64,000 nucleotides of DNA, taken from assembly GCA_963733905.1 (NCBI GenBank), contig CAVTEU010000004.1, positions 12,438-76,437 on the forward strand, given 5' to 3'. The number at the start of each line of letters is the position of its first letter. Position 1 is the first letter of the stretch. Of the stretch, positions 48,125 to 57,862 are shown piece after piece. The notes under the pieces were generated by a model. It saw only the letters and a list, made by a program, of their open reading frames with translations, was not told where the DNA came from and did not search any database. The translations under genes and the position numbers were made by a program. Origin of the DNA: DATADW01 sp963733905 (GTDB lineage: Bacteria > Actinomycetota > Acidimicrobiia > Spongiisociales > DATADW01).

Positions 48125-48537
48125 GCGTGGTGCGGATCAATGTGATCGAGATGCCCGAGGGAAGGGGCGAGGAGTTGGAGAGGCGCTTCGCCAATCGGGC
48201 AGGTGCGGTCGACCAGGCTCCGGGCTTCCTCGGTTTCGAGCTGCTCCGACCCACCGACGGGGGGACCAGCTACTTCGTCTACACGCGATGGGAATCCGAG
48301 GAGGCATTCGAGGCTTGGCGTTCCAGTGCGGCCTTCGGCAGCGGGCATGCTCAGCACACCGCGGAGGGACCGGTGGGCACCGGTTCCGATCTGCTCAGCT
48401 TCGAAGTCGTTACCGAGTCGAAGGGAGCTCAGCCGGACAAGCGAGGGGAGCACCGACTCGCCGTAGGCCTCGAGCGTGGCGTCGGCATCGTCGTGCATCA
48501 GGTAGAGGGCGAATTGGTCAACACCGAGACCGCGTAG
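48121..48537 (+). CDS. MhuD/IsdG-like haem-degrading monooxygenase
   Basis: About 100 residues are convincing; the frame continues to 138 antisense to the LLM gene, so its true stop was probably lost near 48420. The ferredoxin-like fold carries VVRINVIEMPEGRG, APGFLGFELLRP, YFVYTRWESEEAFEAWRSSA and GHAQH. Asn7, Trp66 and His76 correspond well to the catalytic Asn, Trp and His of mycobacterial MhuD. It would open haem to release iron. Its overlap with HTTM and the IdeR-like box supports an iron-acquisition role. A general antibiotic-biosynthesis-monooxygenase homologue is the alternative. Confidence 0.8.
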   Translation: MSVVRINVIEMPEGRGEELERRFANRAGAVDQAPGFLGFELLRPTDGGTSYFVYTRWESEEAFEAWRSSAAFGSGHAQHTAEGPVGTGSDLLSFEVVTESKGAQPDKRGEHRLAVGLERGVGIVVHQVEGELVNTETA

Positions 48538-49437
48538 CTCCTCGAGCCGCTCGACGTGGCGGCTGACCGGGCCGAGTATGCAGAAGCGGTCGACGATGTC
48601 ATCGGGGACGAAGTCGGTGCTCGGGTTGCCCGCCCGTCCGTGGTGGCTGTAGTCATACTCCTGGCGTTCCTTGATGTACGAGGAGAGCACCGCCGGAACC
48701 TTGCTTTCATCGGTCCCGTATCTGTTGACCAGATCGACGACGTGGTTGCCCACCATCCCGCCAAACCAACGCAGTTGTTCTCGCTGGTGCTCGACGTCGT
48801 CCCCGATGTACGCCGGTGCGGCCACGCATATGGTCACCGCCGACGGGTCCCGCCCGGCGGCCGCCGCCGCCTGGCGAACGGCACCCGCGGTCCACTCCAA
48901 GAGCTGTGGGTCGGCGAGTTGGAGGATGAACCCGTCCGCCTCACGCCCGACCAACTCGAGAGCCTTGGGCCCGTAGCCCGCCACCCAGATCGGTAGGTCC
49001 CACCCACCATCGGGCAACCATGGGAGGCTCAAGTCCTTGTCGCGCACGGTCACTGTTTCCCCGGCGACTAGTCGCTTGATCACCCCCATCGACTCGGACA
49101 TGGTGGCCAGCGTGGCGGGAGGGCGGCCGATGAAGCGGAGCGCCGAGTCGCCTCGACCCATCCCGCAGATAGTCCGCGGCCCGTACATCTCGTTGAGGGT
49201 GGCGAACAGGGAAGCCAGCACCGTCCAGTCCCGGGTGCCGGGATTGGTCACCATCGGCCCGACAACCATCCGCTCGGTGGCGGCGAGCATCGCCGAGTAG
49301 ATGACGAAGGGCTCCTCCCAGAGAACATGCGAGTCGAATGTCCACCCGTGGGTGAAACCGAGCGACTCGGCCTTGGCGGCCATTTCGATCACCCGGCTCG
49401 CCGGTGGGTTGGTCTGGAGGACAACCCCAAAGTCCAT
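48429..49437 (-). CDS. F420-dependent LLM-class oxidoreductase (TIGR03842-like), frameshift at C-terminus
   Basis: About 336 residues of the luciferase-like TIM barrel: MDFGVVLQTNPPASRVIEMA, FTHGWTFDSHVLWEEPFVIY, GPMVTNPGTRDWTVLASLFA, TICGMGRGDSALRFIGRPPA and LPIWVAGYGPKALELVG. Close in pattern to the TIGR03842 group, often found near hydantoinase genes, and indeed a dihydropyrimidinase lies 6 kb away. The frame stays open far past the natural end; a one-base change near 48440 gives a stop at 48429. The start is ATG 49437. Confidence 0.82.
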
Positions 49438-49586
49438 GACCCCAACCCTATGCCGCCGCACCTCGAGTCCGGCGACCATCGGGATTTCGACCGGGAACGA
49501 TCTACCAGACCTTCCCGACACGGGAGGATGTCACCGCAGCCCGGTCACCCGTTTGGCTCGGCTCCCGACTCCGATCCCCTGGGGCG

Positions 49587-49772
49587 TTATGCCACTTGGG
49601 CGGCGACCAATCCGGCGTCGACCTGCTCCAGCGGCATGAAGAACCAGTGGCCCGCCTCGCAGTCGATCGTCCCGTGGACAACGGGCCCATGTGTCGACGG
49701 AAGAGCCCTCATCTCGCCGAGCGAGGCCGGGGCGCCACACCCCGGCTCGGGGCATTCGACTCTCTTGCTCAT
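49587..49772 (-). CDS. Small zinc-ribbon-like hypothetical protein
   Basis: 61 residues from ATG 49772: MSKRVECPEPGCGAPASLGE, ending with CEAGHWFFMPLEQVDAGLVA. Four residues (Cys, Cys, Cys, His) could form a rubredoxin-like zinc knuckle. Family not recognised. It diverges from the broken SARP-type regulator, and a palindrome lies between the two genes. Confidence 0.55.
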   Translation of the reverse strand: MSKRVECPEPGCGAPASLGEMRALPSTHGPVVHGTIDCEAGHWFFMPLEQVDAGLVAAQVA

Positions 49773-49861
49773 TCTCGACCCTCTCAAGTCTGTCTGGTCC
49801 CGCTCCTCTCGGCGGGCTTCTACACGTATGTACTCAGGGGGCGTGTCGAGATCGTGTCTGC

Positions 49862-49879
49862 ACCGTGTCTGGACACGGT
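49862..49879. promoter_or_regulatory. 18-bp palindrome, possible operator
   Basis: ACCGTGTC-TG-GACACGGT has perfect 8-bp arms and a 2-nt spacer. It lies 106 nt before the SARP-type gene and 90 nt before the divergent small zinc-ribbon gene. A second GTGTCTG half precedes it. It looks like a dimer-binding operator; the factor is unknown. Confidence 0.5.
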
Positions 49880-49984
49880 CTGTTCGCCACACCGGCGCAC
49901 CGGGGACTCCGACCTACCCACGACTAACCTCGTTTCCGGCTCTCGACGAGCCTGGTCGATCCCCTCACCAGTCGAACCGCAGCC

Positions 49985-52900
49985 ATGGTCGAGCAGTTGA
50001 GGATCCGGGCACTCGGTCCGCCCGACATCACCGTGGGTGACCGCATCGTGACGGACCTGATCCCCGCCAAGGGGAGGGCCCTGCTGATTCGCCTCGCCCT
50101 TGGCCAGGGTCCGAAGGGAAGGTCCGAACTGGCAGGGCTGTTGTGGAGCGACTTCGACGAGACGGCAGCACGGGGAAATCTGCGCCTCACCTTGAGCCGG
50201 TTGCGCAAGATGGTCCCCGATCATCTCGAGGTGAGCCCGCGGGGTGGTCGGGCTCGTTGCCGGCTCGGTGTCCACCGACGTTGGGCAGCTCGAAGAGCTA
50301 GCTAGCAGCGGCGAGGTTGACCATCTAGACCCCCGGCTCCCGATCTACGAAGGCGATTTCCTCGGCGACTTCTCGGTTACGGGCGCCGAGTTGTTCGACG
50401 AATGGGCATCGCGCAAGCGAGAGGAGTTACGGGCCACTGCCCTCGGTTTGCTGGACAGGATCGTGGCCGCGGCGCGGGCGGCCACCGACACAGGTCGCGG
50501 CATCGTCGCCGCCCGCAGGATCCTCGAACTCGAGCCTTGGCACGAAGAGGCCCACCGCGCCCTGATGTGGTTCTTCGCTGCCGCCGACCAGCGCAGCGCG
50601 GCGTTGGCTCAATTCGAGACGTGCCGTCACGTACTGGCCGAGGAGCTCGGAGTGGAACCCGACGCGAACCACCTTGGCCCTGGCCGAAGACATCCAGCGG
50701 CGTGGCGGCTTTGGCTCGGCGCCCGAGCAGGCTCCGGAGCGCCCCGCCAGCTCGCTCGTGGGGCGTGACAAGGAGATTGCCAAGCTCCATCGTCTGCTCG
50801 ACGATCCATCGTGCCGGATGGTGACGATCGTCGGACCGGGGGGAATCGGAAAGACCGTGCTGGCGCGGGAAGCTGGCGAGCATGAGGGCGTCCCGCCATC
50901 GCAGCGGTGCGGTAACGGTTTCCCTGGTCGGGACTCGAGCGGCCCATGGCGAGAACGCCTCGCCTCTCGTGATCGCCGGGCTGGCGTCGGCGTTGGGAGT
51001 TTCCCTCAGATCGGAGCGGGACCCCCAGGAATTGCTCGCCGAACGACTTGCGTCCGAGGACATGTTGCTGCTCCTCGACAACTTCGAGCAGGTGGTGAGC
51101 GCGGCACCGGTCCTGGGGTCGCTGCTCGCCGCCGCCCCGGGCGTCCAGATGCTGGTCACCTCGCGTCGGCGTGTCGGTGCCGGCCCAGAGTGGGTCTTCG
51201 AGCTCGGAGGGCTTGCCTGTCCGCCGCCAGAGGAGGTTGCCGACCTGGACAGGTACGACGCGGTCAAGCTCTTCGAAGCAAGGGCGCAGCGCCTCGGCGG
51301 GGCCACCTCAGCCGACCAGGCGACAGTGGGGAGAATCACCCGTCTCGTCGAGGGCGTGCCGCTCTCCATCGAGTTGGCGGCGAGGTGGGTCCGCGCCGCC
51401 ACCCTCGAGCAGATCGAACAGGATCTCGCTCGGGACATCGACATGCTCGCCACCGCCGACCCCGACGTAGAGCCGCGACATCGCAGCGTCCGGTCGGTGT
51501 TCGAGTGGTCATGGTCGCTTCTCGATCCGAACCAGCAGGCGTTGCTGGCTCGGCTGTCGGTGCTTCGGGGCCGTTTCGACGCGGCCGACGGCGGTCCGCG
51601 CCGCCGACGCCGACCTCGGCGGCCTGGCCGCCTTGGTTGACCATTCGTTGCTCCAGATGGACGAGAGCGGCTTGTACTCGTTGCATGAGCAGCTGCGGCA
51701 GTTCGCCTCCTCCAAGCTCGCTGCCGACTCCGACACCGATGCCGAGGTTCGCCGCCGCCACGCCGACTATTTCCGTGACCAGGCGGTGCTGATGGACCGA
51801 ATTGTCCTCCGAGGCTGGGCCAACCAGCGATGATCTCGACAATCTTCGCGCAGCCACCACCTGGATGATCGACCATGGCGAGATCAGTGAGCTCGACGAC
51901 CCACATAGAGACGGTGTGGCGCGTCTACCGGCTCAAGGGGTGGTACCGGGAGACTGTCGCCACTCTCAGCGTCGCGGTCGAGCGGCCGGACGCCACCGCC
52001 AATTTCAAGGCCCGCTGCCATCTTCTCATCGCCGAGGCCTATCGCCAGATAGGTGACCTCGCCGAGGCCATAGAGGCAGCGGCTCGCACCCTGAGCGTGC
52101 TGGGCAGACAGGTGCCGCGGACGTCGGCCGGTTGGTCTGCCCGGATGCTCGGCGAGGCGGCGCGCCAGGTCGGACATCGAGCGCTCTTGGGTCAAACCGT
52201 CGCCTCCTCGGGGAGCGTCGACGGTCAGCTTCGCTCAGAGCCGGCGCCTTGATCCTGATGGGCGAGATGATGAACGTCTTGGAGAACCAGAGGCTGGCCA
52301 CCGCCGGCTTGTGGAGCCTCAACGAAGCGGAGCGCTCCGGGTCGGCTGCGAAAATTGCGCAGGCCGGCACCGGCATCGGGTTCGGGATGGCAGTCACCGG
52401 ATCCCATCGCCTGGCCAACTGGTACGCGCAGCGCGGCTTGCGCGCCGCCGAGACGGCAGGAGCCGACGCCGCCGCCTTTTCCAGGATGGTGGCGGGCACC
52501 TTCTTCTGCAACGAGGGCCAATGGGAGCAGGCGCGTGCCGTGCTGCCGCTGGCCATGGAACAGGGCCGTCAGACCGGGATGCGCCGACTCGAGGACATGT
52601 CCCGGCTGGTTTTCGGCTTCGTCGCAATGCACACCGGCTACCTCGACGATGCCCTGGCCATCGCGCGACAAATAGCCGAGTCGGGTCGGAATCGGGGGCA
52701 CCCTGGCACCCACGTGTGGGGCGCGGTTTGCACGGTCGAATGGCTGATCCGAGCGGGCCGCTGGGAGGAGGCCGAGTCATGCCTCAGCGACGCGACCGCG
52801 GCGGCGGCGAAGGCAGGGCAACGGGTCGACACCGCCCGGGTGCTGGCTGCTGCGGCCCGGATCAACCTCCGTCACGGGGATCTCCGAGGGAGCATGGGCG

Positions 52901-53370
52901 GCCATCGAGGGAGCCGAGGCCGCGCTCGGGGGGCAGGCGGCGCTGGTTCCTTGGGGACTGGAGGCCCACGCCGGCATCGCCGAGGTGGCGCTGGAACTGA
53001 TTGACGTCGGACTGCCCCCAGGGGTCACCGACGCTCAGGCGGAACAAACCGTGAAACGTGGCCAGAGTCTGCTGCGTGACTTCGTCAAAGGGAGTTCCCA
53101 TCGGCCGGCCCCGGCTCCATCTGGTCAGAGGTGGGCACGCCGCCCATCGAGGACGGCGGAAGGCGGCCCTGCGGTGGTGGGTATCGGCGGCCACGGAGGC
53201 GTCGAGCATGGGCATGCCTTGGGAGGAGGCGCTGGCCCACCAGCGGCTTGCGGAGGCGCTCGGCGTAGACGAGCGATCAGCGCTGGGACTCGACCGGGAC
53301 GGCCACAAGCGGAGAGCGGTGGATCTGCTGGCTTCGATGGGTGTGGTGTTTCGAGACGAGGATGCTCGTG
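49985..53370 (+). pseudogene. SARP/AfsR-type regulator (winged helix, BTAD, NB-ARC, TPR), at least eight frame breaks
   Basis: Pieces in changing frames read as one protein of about 1,100 residues. Winged-helix DNA-binding domain (RIRALGPPDITVGDRIVTDL, NLRLTLSRLRKMV). BTAD helices (DFLGDFSVTGAELFDEWASR, ILELEPWHEEAHRALM). NB-ARC with Walker A VGPGGIGKT, LLLLDNFEQVV and VTSRRRVG. Then TPR-like repeats (WYRETVATLSVAVERPDATA, AVLPLAMEQGRQTGM). Frames change near 50250, 50670, 50880, 51590, 51820, 51880, 52230, 52890 and 53100. That density exceeds the rest of the window and suggests either true decay or poor local sequence. The nearest intact neighbours do not reveal a target. Confidence 0.75.
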
Positions 53371-53471
53371 CTGACGGTGGGCGAGCTGGCGGGAGCACGG
53401 TGGGGCAACCGATCGCGCGGGTTCGGAGGGGAGCGAACCTCCATGATGAGTGCTCGGCCGCCGGCTGCGCT

Positions 53472-54965
53472 TCAGCGGTGTTGGGGGAAACCGAGATCGA
53501 CGCCGCGGTGGATCGGGTCGGGCCAGCGGCCGATCACCACTTTGGGTCTGGTGTAGAAGCGGACCCCGTCGGGGCCGTATATGGCGTGGTCTCCGAAGAT
53601 CGAGTTCTTCCAACCGCCGAACGAGTAGAAGCTCAAAGGGACCGGTATCGGGACGTTGATCCCCACCATCCCCACCTGTATCTCGTTCTGGAACTTCCTC
53701 GCCGCCCCTCCGTCGTTGGTGAAGATGGCGGTCCCATTGCCGTAGGGGTTGCGGTTGACCAGGTCGATGGCCTCCTCGTAGTGGTCCACCCTCACCACGC
53801 TCAACACCGGGCCGAAGATCTCGTCCCGGTAGATCGACATCTCCGGGGTGACCTGGTCGAAGAGACACGGGCCGAGGAAGAAGCCGTCCTCGTGCCCGCT
53901 GACCTTGAGGTCCCTGCCGTCCTCGACCAGTTGCGCTCCCTCGTCGATCCCCTTGTCGACGTACCCGGCGACCTTGTCACGGTGCTCGGCGGTGATCAGC
54001 GGGCCCATCTCGGCGTCGGGGTCGAGTCCGCTGCCCACGGTGAGCCCGCCGATCCGCTCCCGCATGGCGCTGAGCAGCGAATCGCCGGCGTCGCCGACGG
54101 TGACCACCACCGAGATCGCCATGCACCGCTCACCCGCCGACCCGTAGCCGGCGGAGACGGCGGCGTCGGCGGCCAGTTCCATGTCGGCGTCGGGGAGCAC
54201 CACCATGTGGTTCTTGGCGCCGCCCAGCGCCTGGACCCGCTTGCCGTGGGCGGTCCCCGTCTCGTAGATGTACCGGGCGATCGGGGTGGAGCCGACGAAG
54301 CTCACCGCGGCGATGTCGGGGTGCTCGAGGATGCGGTCCACCGCCACCTTGTCACCGTGGACCACGTTGAAGACCCCGTCGGGCAACCCGGCCTCGGCGA
54401 GTAGCTCGGCGCAGAAGACCGACGCCGATGGGTCCTTCTCCGAAGGCTTGAGGACGAAGGTGTTGCCGCATGCGATGGCGATCGGGTACATCCACATCGG
54501 GACCATCGCCGGGAAGTTGAACGGGGTGATCCCGGCGACGACGCCGAGCGGCTGGCGGATCATGTAGGTGTCGACACCGCGCGATACGTTCTCGGAATAG
54601 TCCCCCTTGAGCAGGTGGGGGATGCCGCAGGCGAACTCGATGACCTCCAGCCCTCGCTGCACCTCGCCGAGGGCATCGGCGAGCGTCTTGCCGTGCTCCT
54701 TGGTGAGGATCCGCCCGATGTCTTCCTTGTGCTCGACCGCAAGGCGGCGGAACTCGAACATGACATTGGCCCGCGTGGTCAGGGCGCTGTTCTTCCAGCT
54801 CTCGAATGCGGCCTTGGCCGCGGCGACGGCCTCGTCGACCACGTCTGCGGTGGCGAAGGCGACTTCAGCCTGGACCTGACCGGACGCCGGGTCGAACACA
54901 GGCCCGGTGCGTTCCGGCGTGCCGTCCCAGGGTTTGCCGTTGATCCAGTGGTTGATCAGCTTCAC
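53472..54965 (-). CDS. mmsA: CoA-acylating (methyl)malonate-semialdehyde dehydrogenase
   Basis: 497 residues of the ALDH superfamily. The MmsA/IolA start MKLINHWINGKPWDG, PFNFPAMVPMWMYPIAIACG (cofactor), GAKNHMVVLPDAD and the catalytic Cys in GSAGERCMAIS are present. It converts malonate semialdehyde to acetyl-CoA or methylmalonate semialdehyde to propionyl-CoA. The enzyme would finish both inositol and pyrimidine/beta-alanine breakdown. A 50-nt gap separates it from dihydropyrimidinase, upstream on the same strand, so they may be one operon. The frame is intact. Confidence 0.95.
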   Translation of the reverse strand: MKLINHWINGKPWDGTPERTGPVFDPASGQVQAEVAFATADVVDEAVAAAKAAFESWKNSALTTRANVMFEFRRLAVEHKEDIGRILTKEHGKTLADALGEVQRGLEVIEFACGIPHLLKGDYSENVSRGVDTYMIRQPLGVVAGITPFNFPAMVPMWMYPIAIACGNTFVLKPSEKDPSASVFCAELLAEAGLPDGVFNVVHGDKVAVDRILEHPDIAAVSFVGSTPIARYIYETGTAHGKRVQALGGAKNHMVVLPDADMELAADAAVSAGYGSAGERCMAISVVVTVGDAGDSLLSAMRERIGGLTVGSGLDPDAEMGPLITAEHRDKVAGYVDKGIDEGAQLVEDGRDLKVSGHEDGFFLGPCLFDQVTPEMSIYRDEIFGPVLSVVRVDHYEEAIDLVNRNPYGNGTAIFTNDGGAARKFQNEIQVGMVGINVPIPVPLSFYSFGGWKNSIFGDHAIYGPDGVRFYTRPKVVIGRWPDPIHRGVDLGFPQHR

Positions 54966-55014
54966 GGTGTCCTCCGGCTCGCTCCGAGCCTAGGACGGAT
55001 CACAAAGGTGAGAG

Positions 55015-56427
55015 TCAGGTGAGGTACTGGTTGGTCTCACGGGGCAGGTAGCGCCCGTCGCCAGGCGAGCCGCGGTACTCGCCGTCGGCGATGACCACCT
55101 TGCCCCTGGAGAGAACGGTGTCGATCGACCCAGCGACCTCCATGCCCTCGTAGCAGGAGTAATCGGTTCGCATGTGCTGGGTCTCGGCGGAGATGACCAT
55201 GGGCCGATCCGGGTCGAACACCACGATGTCGGCATCAGATCCCACCGCGATGGTGCCCTTGCGCGGGTACAGCCCGAACATCCTCGCCGGCGTGGTGGCG
55301 CACACCTCGACCCAGCGGTTGATCGAGAGACGCTCTTCGGCGACGGCGCCGTGGTAGATGAGCTGCATGCGGTGCTCCACCCCGGGCAATCCGTTGGGGA
55401 TCTTGGAGAAGTCGCCCTCTCCGAGGCGCTTCTGTCTACCCAACTCGGGGTGGTCGTCGAAGCAGAAGGGGCAGTGGTCGGTCGACACCACCTGGAGATC
55501 GTTGGTCGCCAGCCCGGCCCACAGCGCCTCCTGATGGCCCTCCGCCCGATCACGGAGCGGTGGTGAGCACACGTACTTGGCGCCCTCGAAGCCGTTGCCC
55601 AGGTCGTCCAATTCGAGGAAGAGGTACTGCGGACAGGTCTCGGCGAAGACGTTGCTCGCCATGTCGCGGGCGATGGCGACCTCTTCGAGAGCCTCTTGGG
55701 CCGAGAGGTGGACGATGTAGAGCGGGCAGCCCGCCACCTCTGCCAGCTTGATGGCGCGGTGGGTCGCCTCGCCCTCGAGCACCGATCGCCGGACGAGGCC
55801 GTGGTGGATCGGATCGGTCTCACCACGGGCCAGCGCCTGCTCGATCAGCACGTCGATGGCGATGCCGTTCTCGGCGTGCATCATGATCGTCGACCCGTTC
55901 TCCGCTGCCTTCTGCATAGCCCGGAGGATCTCGCCGTCGGTCGAGTAGAAGACGCCGGGATAGGCCATGAACATCTTGAAGGAGGTGACTCCTTCGTCCA
56001 TCGCCAGGTCCATCTCCTTGAGCGACTGTTCGGTGACGTCGCCGACGATGAGATGGAATCCGTAGTCGATGGCGCAGTTCCCCTCGGCCTTTGCCATCCA
56101 GGCCTCATAACCATCCATCAACGACTGGCCCTTGGTCTGCACGGCGAAATCGACGATGGCGGTCGTCCCGCCCCATGCCGCGGCCCGGGTGCCGGTCTCG
56201 AAGCTGTCCGAGGCAGCCGTGCCGCCGAAGGGGAGCTCCATGTGGGTGTGGACGTCGATTCCGCCGGGGACGACGTACTTGGCGCTGGCGTCGATCGTTT
56301 GGTCGGCGGTTCCTTCGAAGGTCCCCGGTGCGAGCAGCGCCGCAACCCGTTCGTCCTCGATGAGTACATCGGCGGCAATGCTGTCGGTGGCGGTGACGAC
56401 CGTCCCGTTGGCGATGAGCGTCCGCAT
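55015..56427 (-). CDS. Dihydropyrimidinase / D-hydantoinase
   Basis: 470 residues of the cyclic amidohydrolase family. Metal site IDVHTHMELPFGG, carbamylated Lys in TSFKMFMAYPGVF, further ligands in IMMHAENG and YIVHLSAQEAL, and the catalytic Asp in VVSTDHCPFCF. It opens dihydrouracil, dihydrothymine or hydantoins. With the semialdehyde dehydrogenase, the LLM protein and the class III aminotransferase it suggests reductive pyrimidine catabolism; beta-ureidopropionase and dihydropyrimidine dehydrogenase are not in the window. The ATG at 56427 is intact, and the frame unbroken. Confidence 0.95.
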   Translation of the reverse strand: MRTLIANGTVVTATDSIAADVLIEDERVAALLAPGTFEGTADQTIDASAKYVVPGGIDVHTHMELPFGGTAASDSFETGTRAAAWGGTTAIVDFAVQTKGQSLMDGYEAWMAKAEGNCAIDYGFHLIVGDVTEQSLKEMDLAMDEGVTSFKMFMAYPGVFYSTDGEILRAMQKAAENGSTIMMHAENGIAIDVLIEQALARGETDPIHHGLVRRSVLEGEATHRAIKLAEVAGCPLYIVHLSAQEALEEVAIARDMASNVFAETCPQYLFLELDDLGNGFEGAKYVCSPPLRDRAEGHQEALWAGLATNDLQVVSTDHCPFCFDDHPELGRQKRLGEGDFSKIPNGLPGVEHRMQLIYHGAVAEERLSINRWVEVCATTPARMFGLYPRKGTIAVGSDADIVVFDPDRPMVISAETQHMRTDYSCYEGMEVAGSIDTVLSRGKVVIADGEYRGSPGDGRYLPRETNQYLT

Positions 56428-56465
56428 CGCGCCTCCCTATGTCGCTGCGCGCCCACGCTAATCGG

Positions 56466-56554
56466 GCGCCTGTCCGAGAGGCCTCCAGAGGCGAGCGGCT
56501 GAAGTACGGATTTCTAAACCGTGCGTCGCAGGTTCGAATCTGCCGGGCGCGCCA
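56466..56554 (+). tRNA. tRNA-Arg(UCU)-like gene with enlarged D-arm
   Basis: A 7-bp acceptor stem (GCGCCTG with CGGGCGC), discriminator G and encoded CCA are clear. The anticodon loop TTTCTAA presents UCU, and the T-loop TTCGAAT is canonical. Two features are abnormal: the region between acceptor and anticodon stems is about 14 nt too long and contains a GCCTC-CA-GAGGC hairpin, and the T-stem is one base short (CTGC where CCTGC is expected). It may be a decayed tRNA, or one altered at an integration site. Confidence 0.6.
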
Positions 56555-56560
56555 ATAAGA

Positions 56561-56753
56561 GTGCTGGTCAAAGCGTTGCGGCGATGCCCGGCTATCCAGC
56601 TGGGAGAGTGGATACGGACACCTGGCCATCCGATGTTGCATCGAGCCTCCCGAAACGGCGACACGGCGACGACGTTGAATTTTTACGGGCACCTCGTGCC
56701 GCCGACACGCTTGCAGCGGACATCGTCGGCTCGTCGCCGCGGGGCCACGTCTA
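56561..56753 (+). pseudogene. C-terminal remnant of a tyrosine recombinase/integrase
   Basis: Translation contains GDTATTLNFYGHLVPPTRLQ, the usual end of phage-type integrases, with the catalytic Tyr in the NFYGHL motif. Preceding residues (LHRASRNG) resemble the shortened HxLR/GH region; catalytic Arg and His boxes are missing. The remnant starts within 10 nt of the tRNA 3' end, as expected for a former integrative element. No other element genes remain before the DUF899 gene. Confidence 0.6.
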
Positions 56754-56767
56754 GCCCGGAACCCGCG

Positions 56768-57583
56768 TCAGTGGTGGTGGCCTTGGCGGCCGAGGGTCTC
56801 CACGGGGGTGGCGTCGGGGCGGGTCCATTGGGGCACGGGCCGGCTGGTTGGGCCCCAGGTGGCGACGCCGTCGGCGTCGGAGCGCCAGTACCAGCAGATC
56901 GGCGAGCCATGCCCACCGACCGGCGAGCCGGCCTGGGGGGCTTCGGGCCAGCCCTCGGGGTTGTCCTCCCACGCCTCGCGGCGGCCGTATGGTGTCATGT
57001 CGAGCAGACCCAAGGTCCCGTCGGCCGGCTCGTTGCCACGGCCCGTCGTGGAGTAGGTGAGGAACACACGGTCGCCGTGGCGCAGGAAACAGATGATGTG
57101 TCCCTCTTCGGTGAGGAGCGGCGCCTCCACGCCCCGCACCGAGTACCAGGGCTGGGTGTAACCCATGAACTCGACGTAGCGAGCCACCTCGTCCCACGGG
57201 CCCGAGGTGAGGACGGCGAAAGAGACACCCCGGGCGTTGAGGTAAACGGTGTCCTTCATGTGCCAGAGGTTGAAGGTGCAGCCTTCGCACTGTCCCTGGT
57301 GGGGGGCCCCGTCGTACCACATGGAGTGGTAGACGGCGAGCTCGTCGCCACCCTGGAACAGGTCGAGGAACGGGACCGGCCCCTCAGCGCCGGTGACCTC
57401 GACCGCGCCGTCGACCTCGACCATCGGCAGCCGCCGCCGCGCCGCGGCGATGGCGTCGCCCTCACGGGTATGCGCCTTCTCGCGGATCAGCAGCTCCTGG
57501 CGCGCCGCCTGCCAGGTGGCCAGGTCGACGACTGGCGGCTTGCCGGGGAGGTTGCTGCTCGCGTTGCCGGGCGTGGTCGTCAT
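56768..57583 (-). CDS. DUF899 family thioredoxin-like protein
   Basis: 271 residues from ATG 57583. It starts MTTTPGNASSNLPGKPPVVD and contains LDLFQGGDELAVYHSMWYDG, GQCEGCTFNLWHM (CxxC) and DTVYLNARGVSFAVLTSGPW, all typical of DUF899. The C-terminal part carries DMTPYGRREAWEDNPEGWPE and a His-rich end. The fold is thioredoxin-like and related proteins may act on dithiols or peroxides; function unproven. It sits just after the integrase remnant, so it might be cargo of the lost element, which is conjecture. Confidence 0.85.
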   Translation of the reverse strand: MTTTPGNASSNLPGKPPVVDLATWQAARQELLIREKAHTREGDAIAAARRRLPMVEVDGAVEVTGAEGPVPFLDLFQGGDELAVYHSMWYDGAPHQGQCEGCTFNLWHMKDTVYLNARGVSFAVLTSGPWDEVARYVEFMGYTQPWYSVRGVEAPLLTEEGHIICFLRHGDRVFLTYSTTGRGNEPADGTLGLLDMTPYGRREAWEDNPEGWPEAPQAGSPVGGHGSPICWYWRSDADGVATWGPTSRPVPQWTRPDATPVETLGRQGHHH

Positions 57584-57862
57584 GATGTCCTCCGCCGTCT
57601 CTTCTCGTTCGCTCGGACCCCATGGGGCGCCTGTCAACTGAGACGACTCACCGTACCGAGACTCATCGAACCAGGTGTACGGGCTGTGTCGAGCCGATGC
57701 GGGCCGGTGCCGAGGTGGTCGACGGAAATCAGCGTTGACCTGCGGAAACAGCTTTCGTGCAGCACCGAGGCGCACCACCCGGGACCGATCCGATAACCAT
57801 CCGCCATCGTGAGAAAGCGTGTCATGGCGGTCATCCATGGCTCGTCGGCCGACGAGGGAATG

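Noticed and set aside
56768..57583. DUF899 gene as definite cargo of the lost integrative element
   Set aside because: Only proximity to the integrase remnant supports it; base composition looks like the neighbours.
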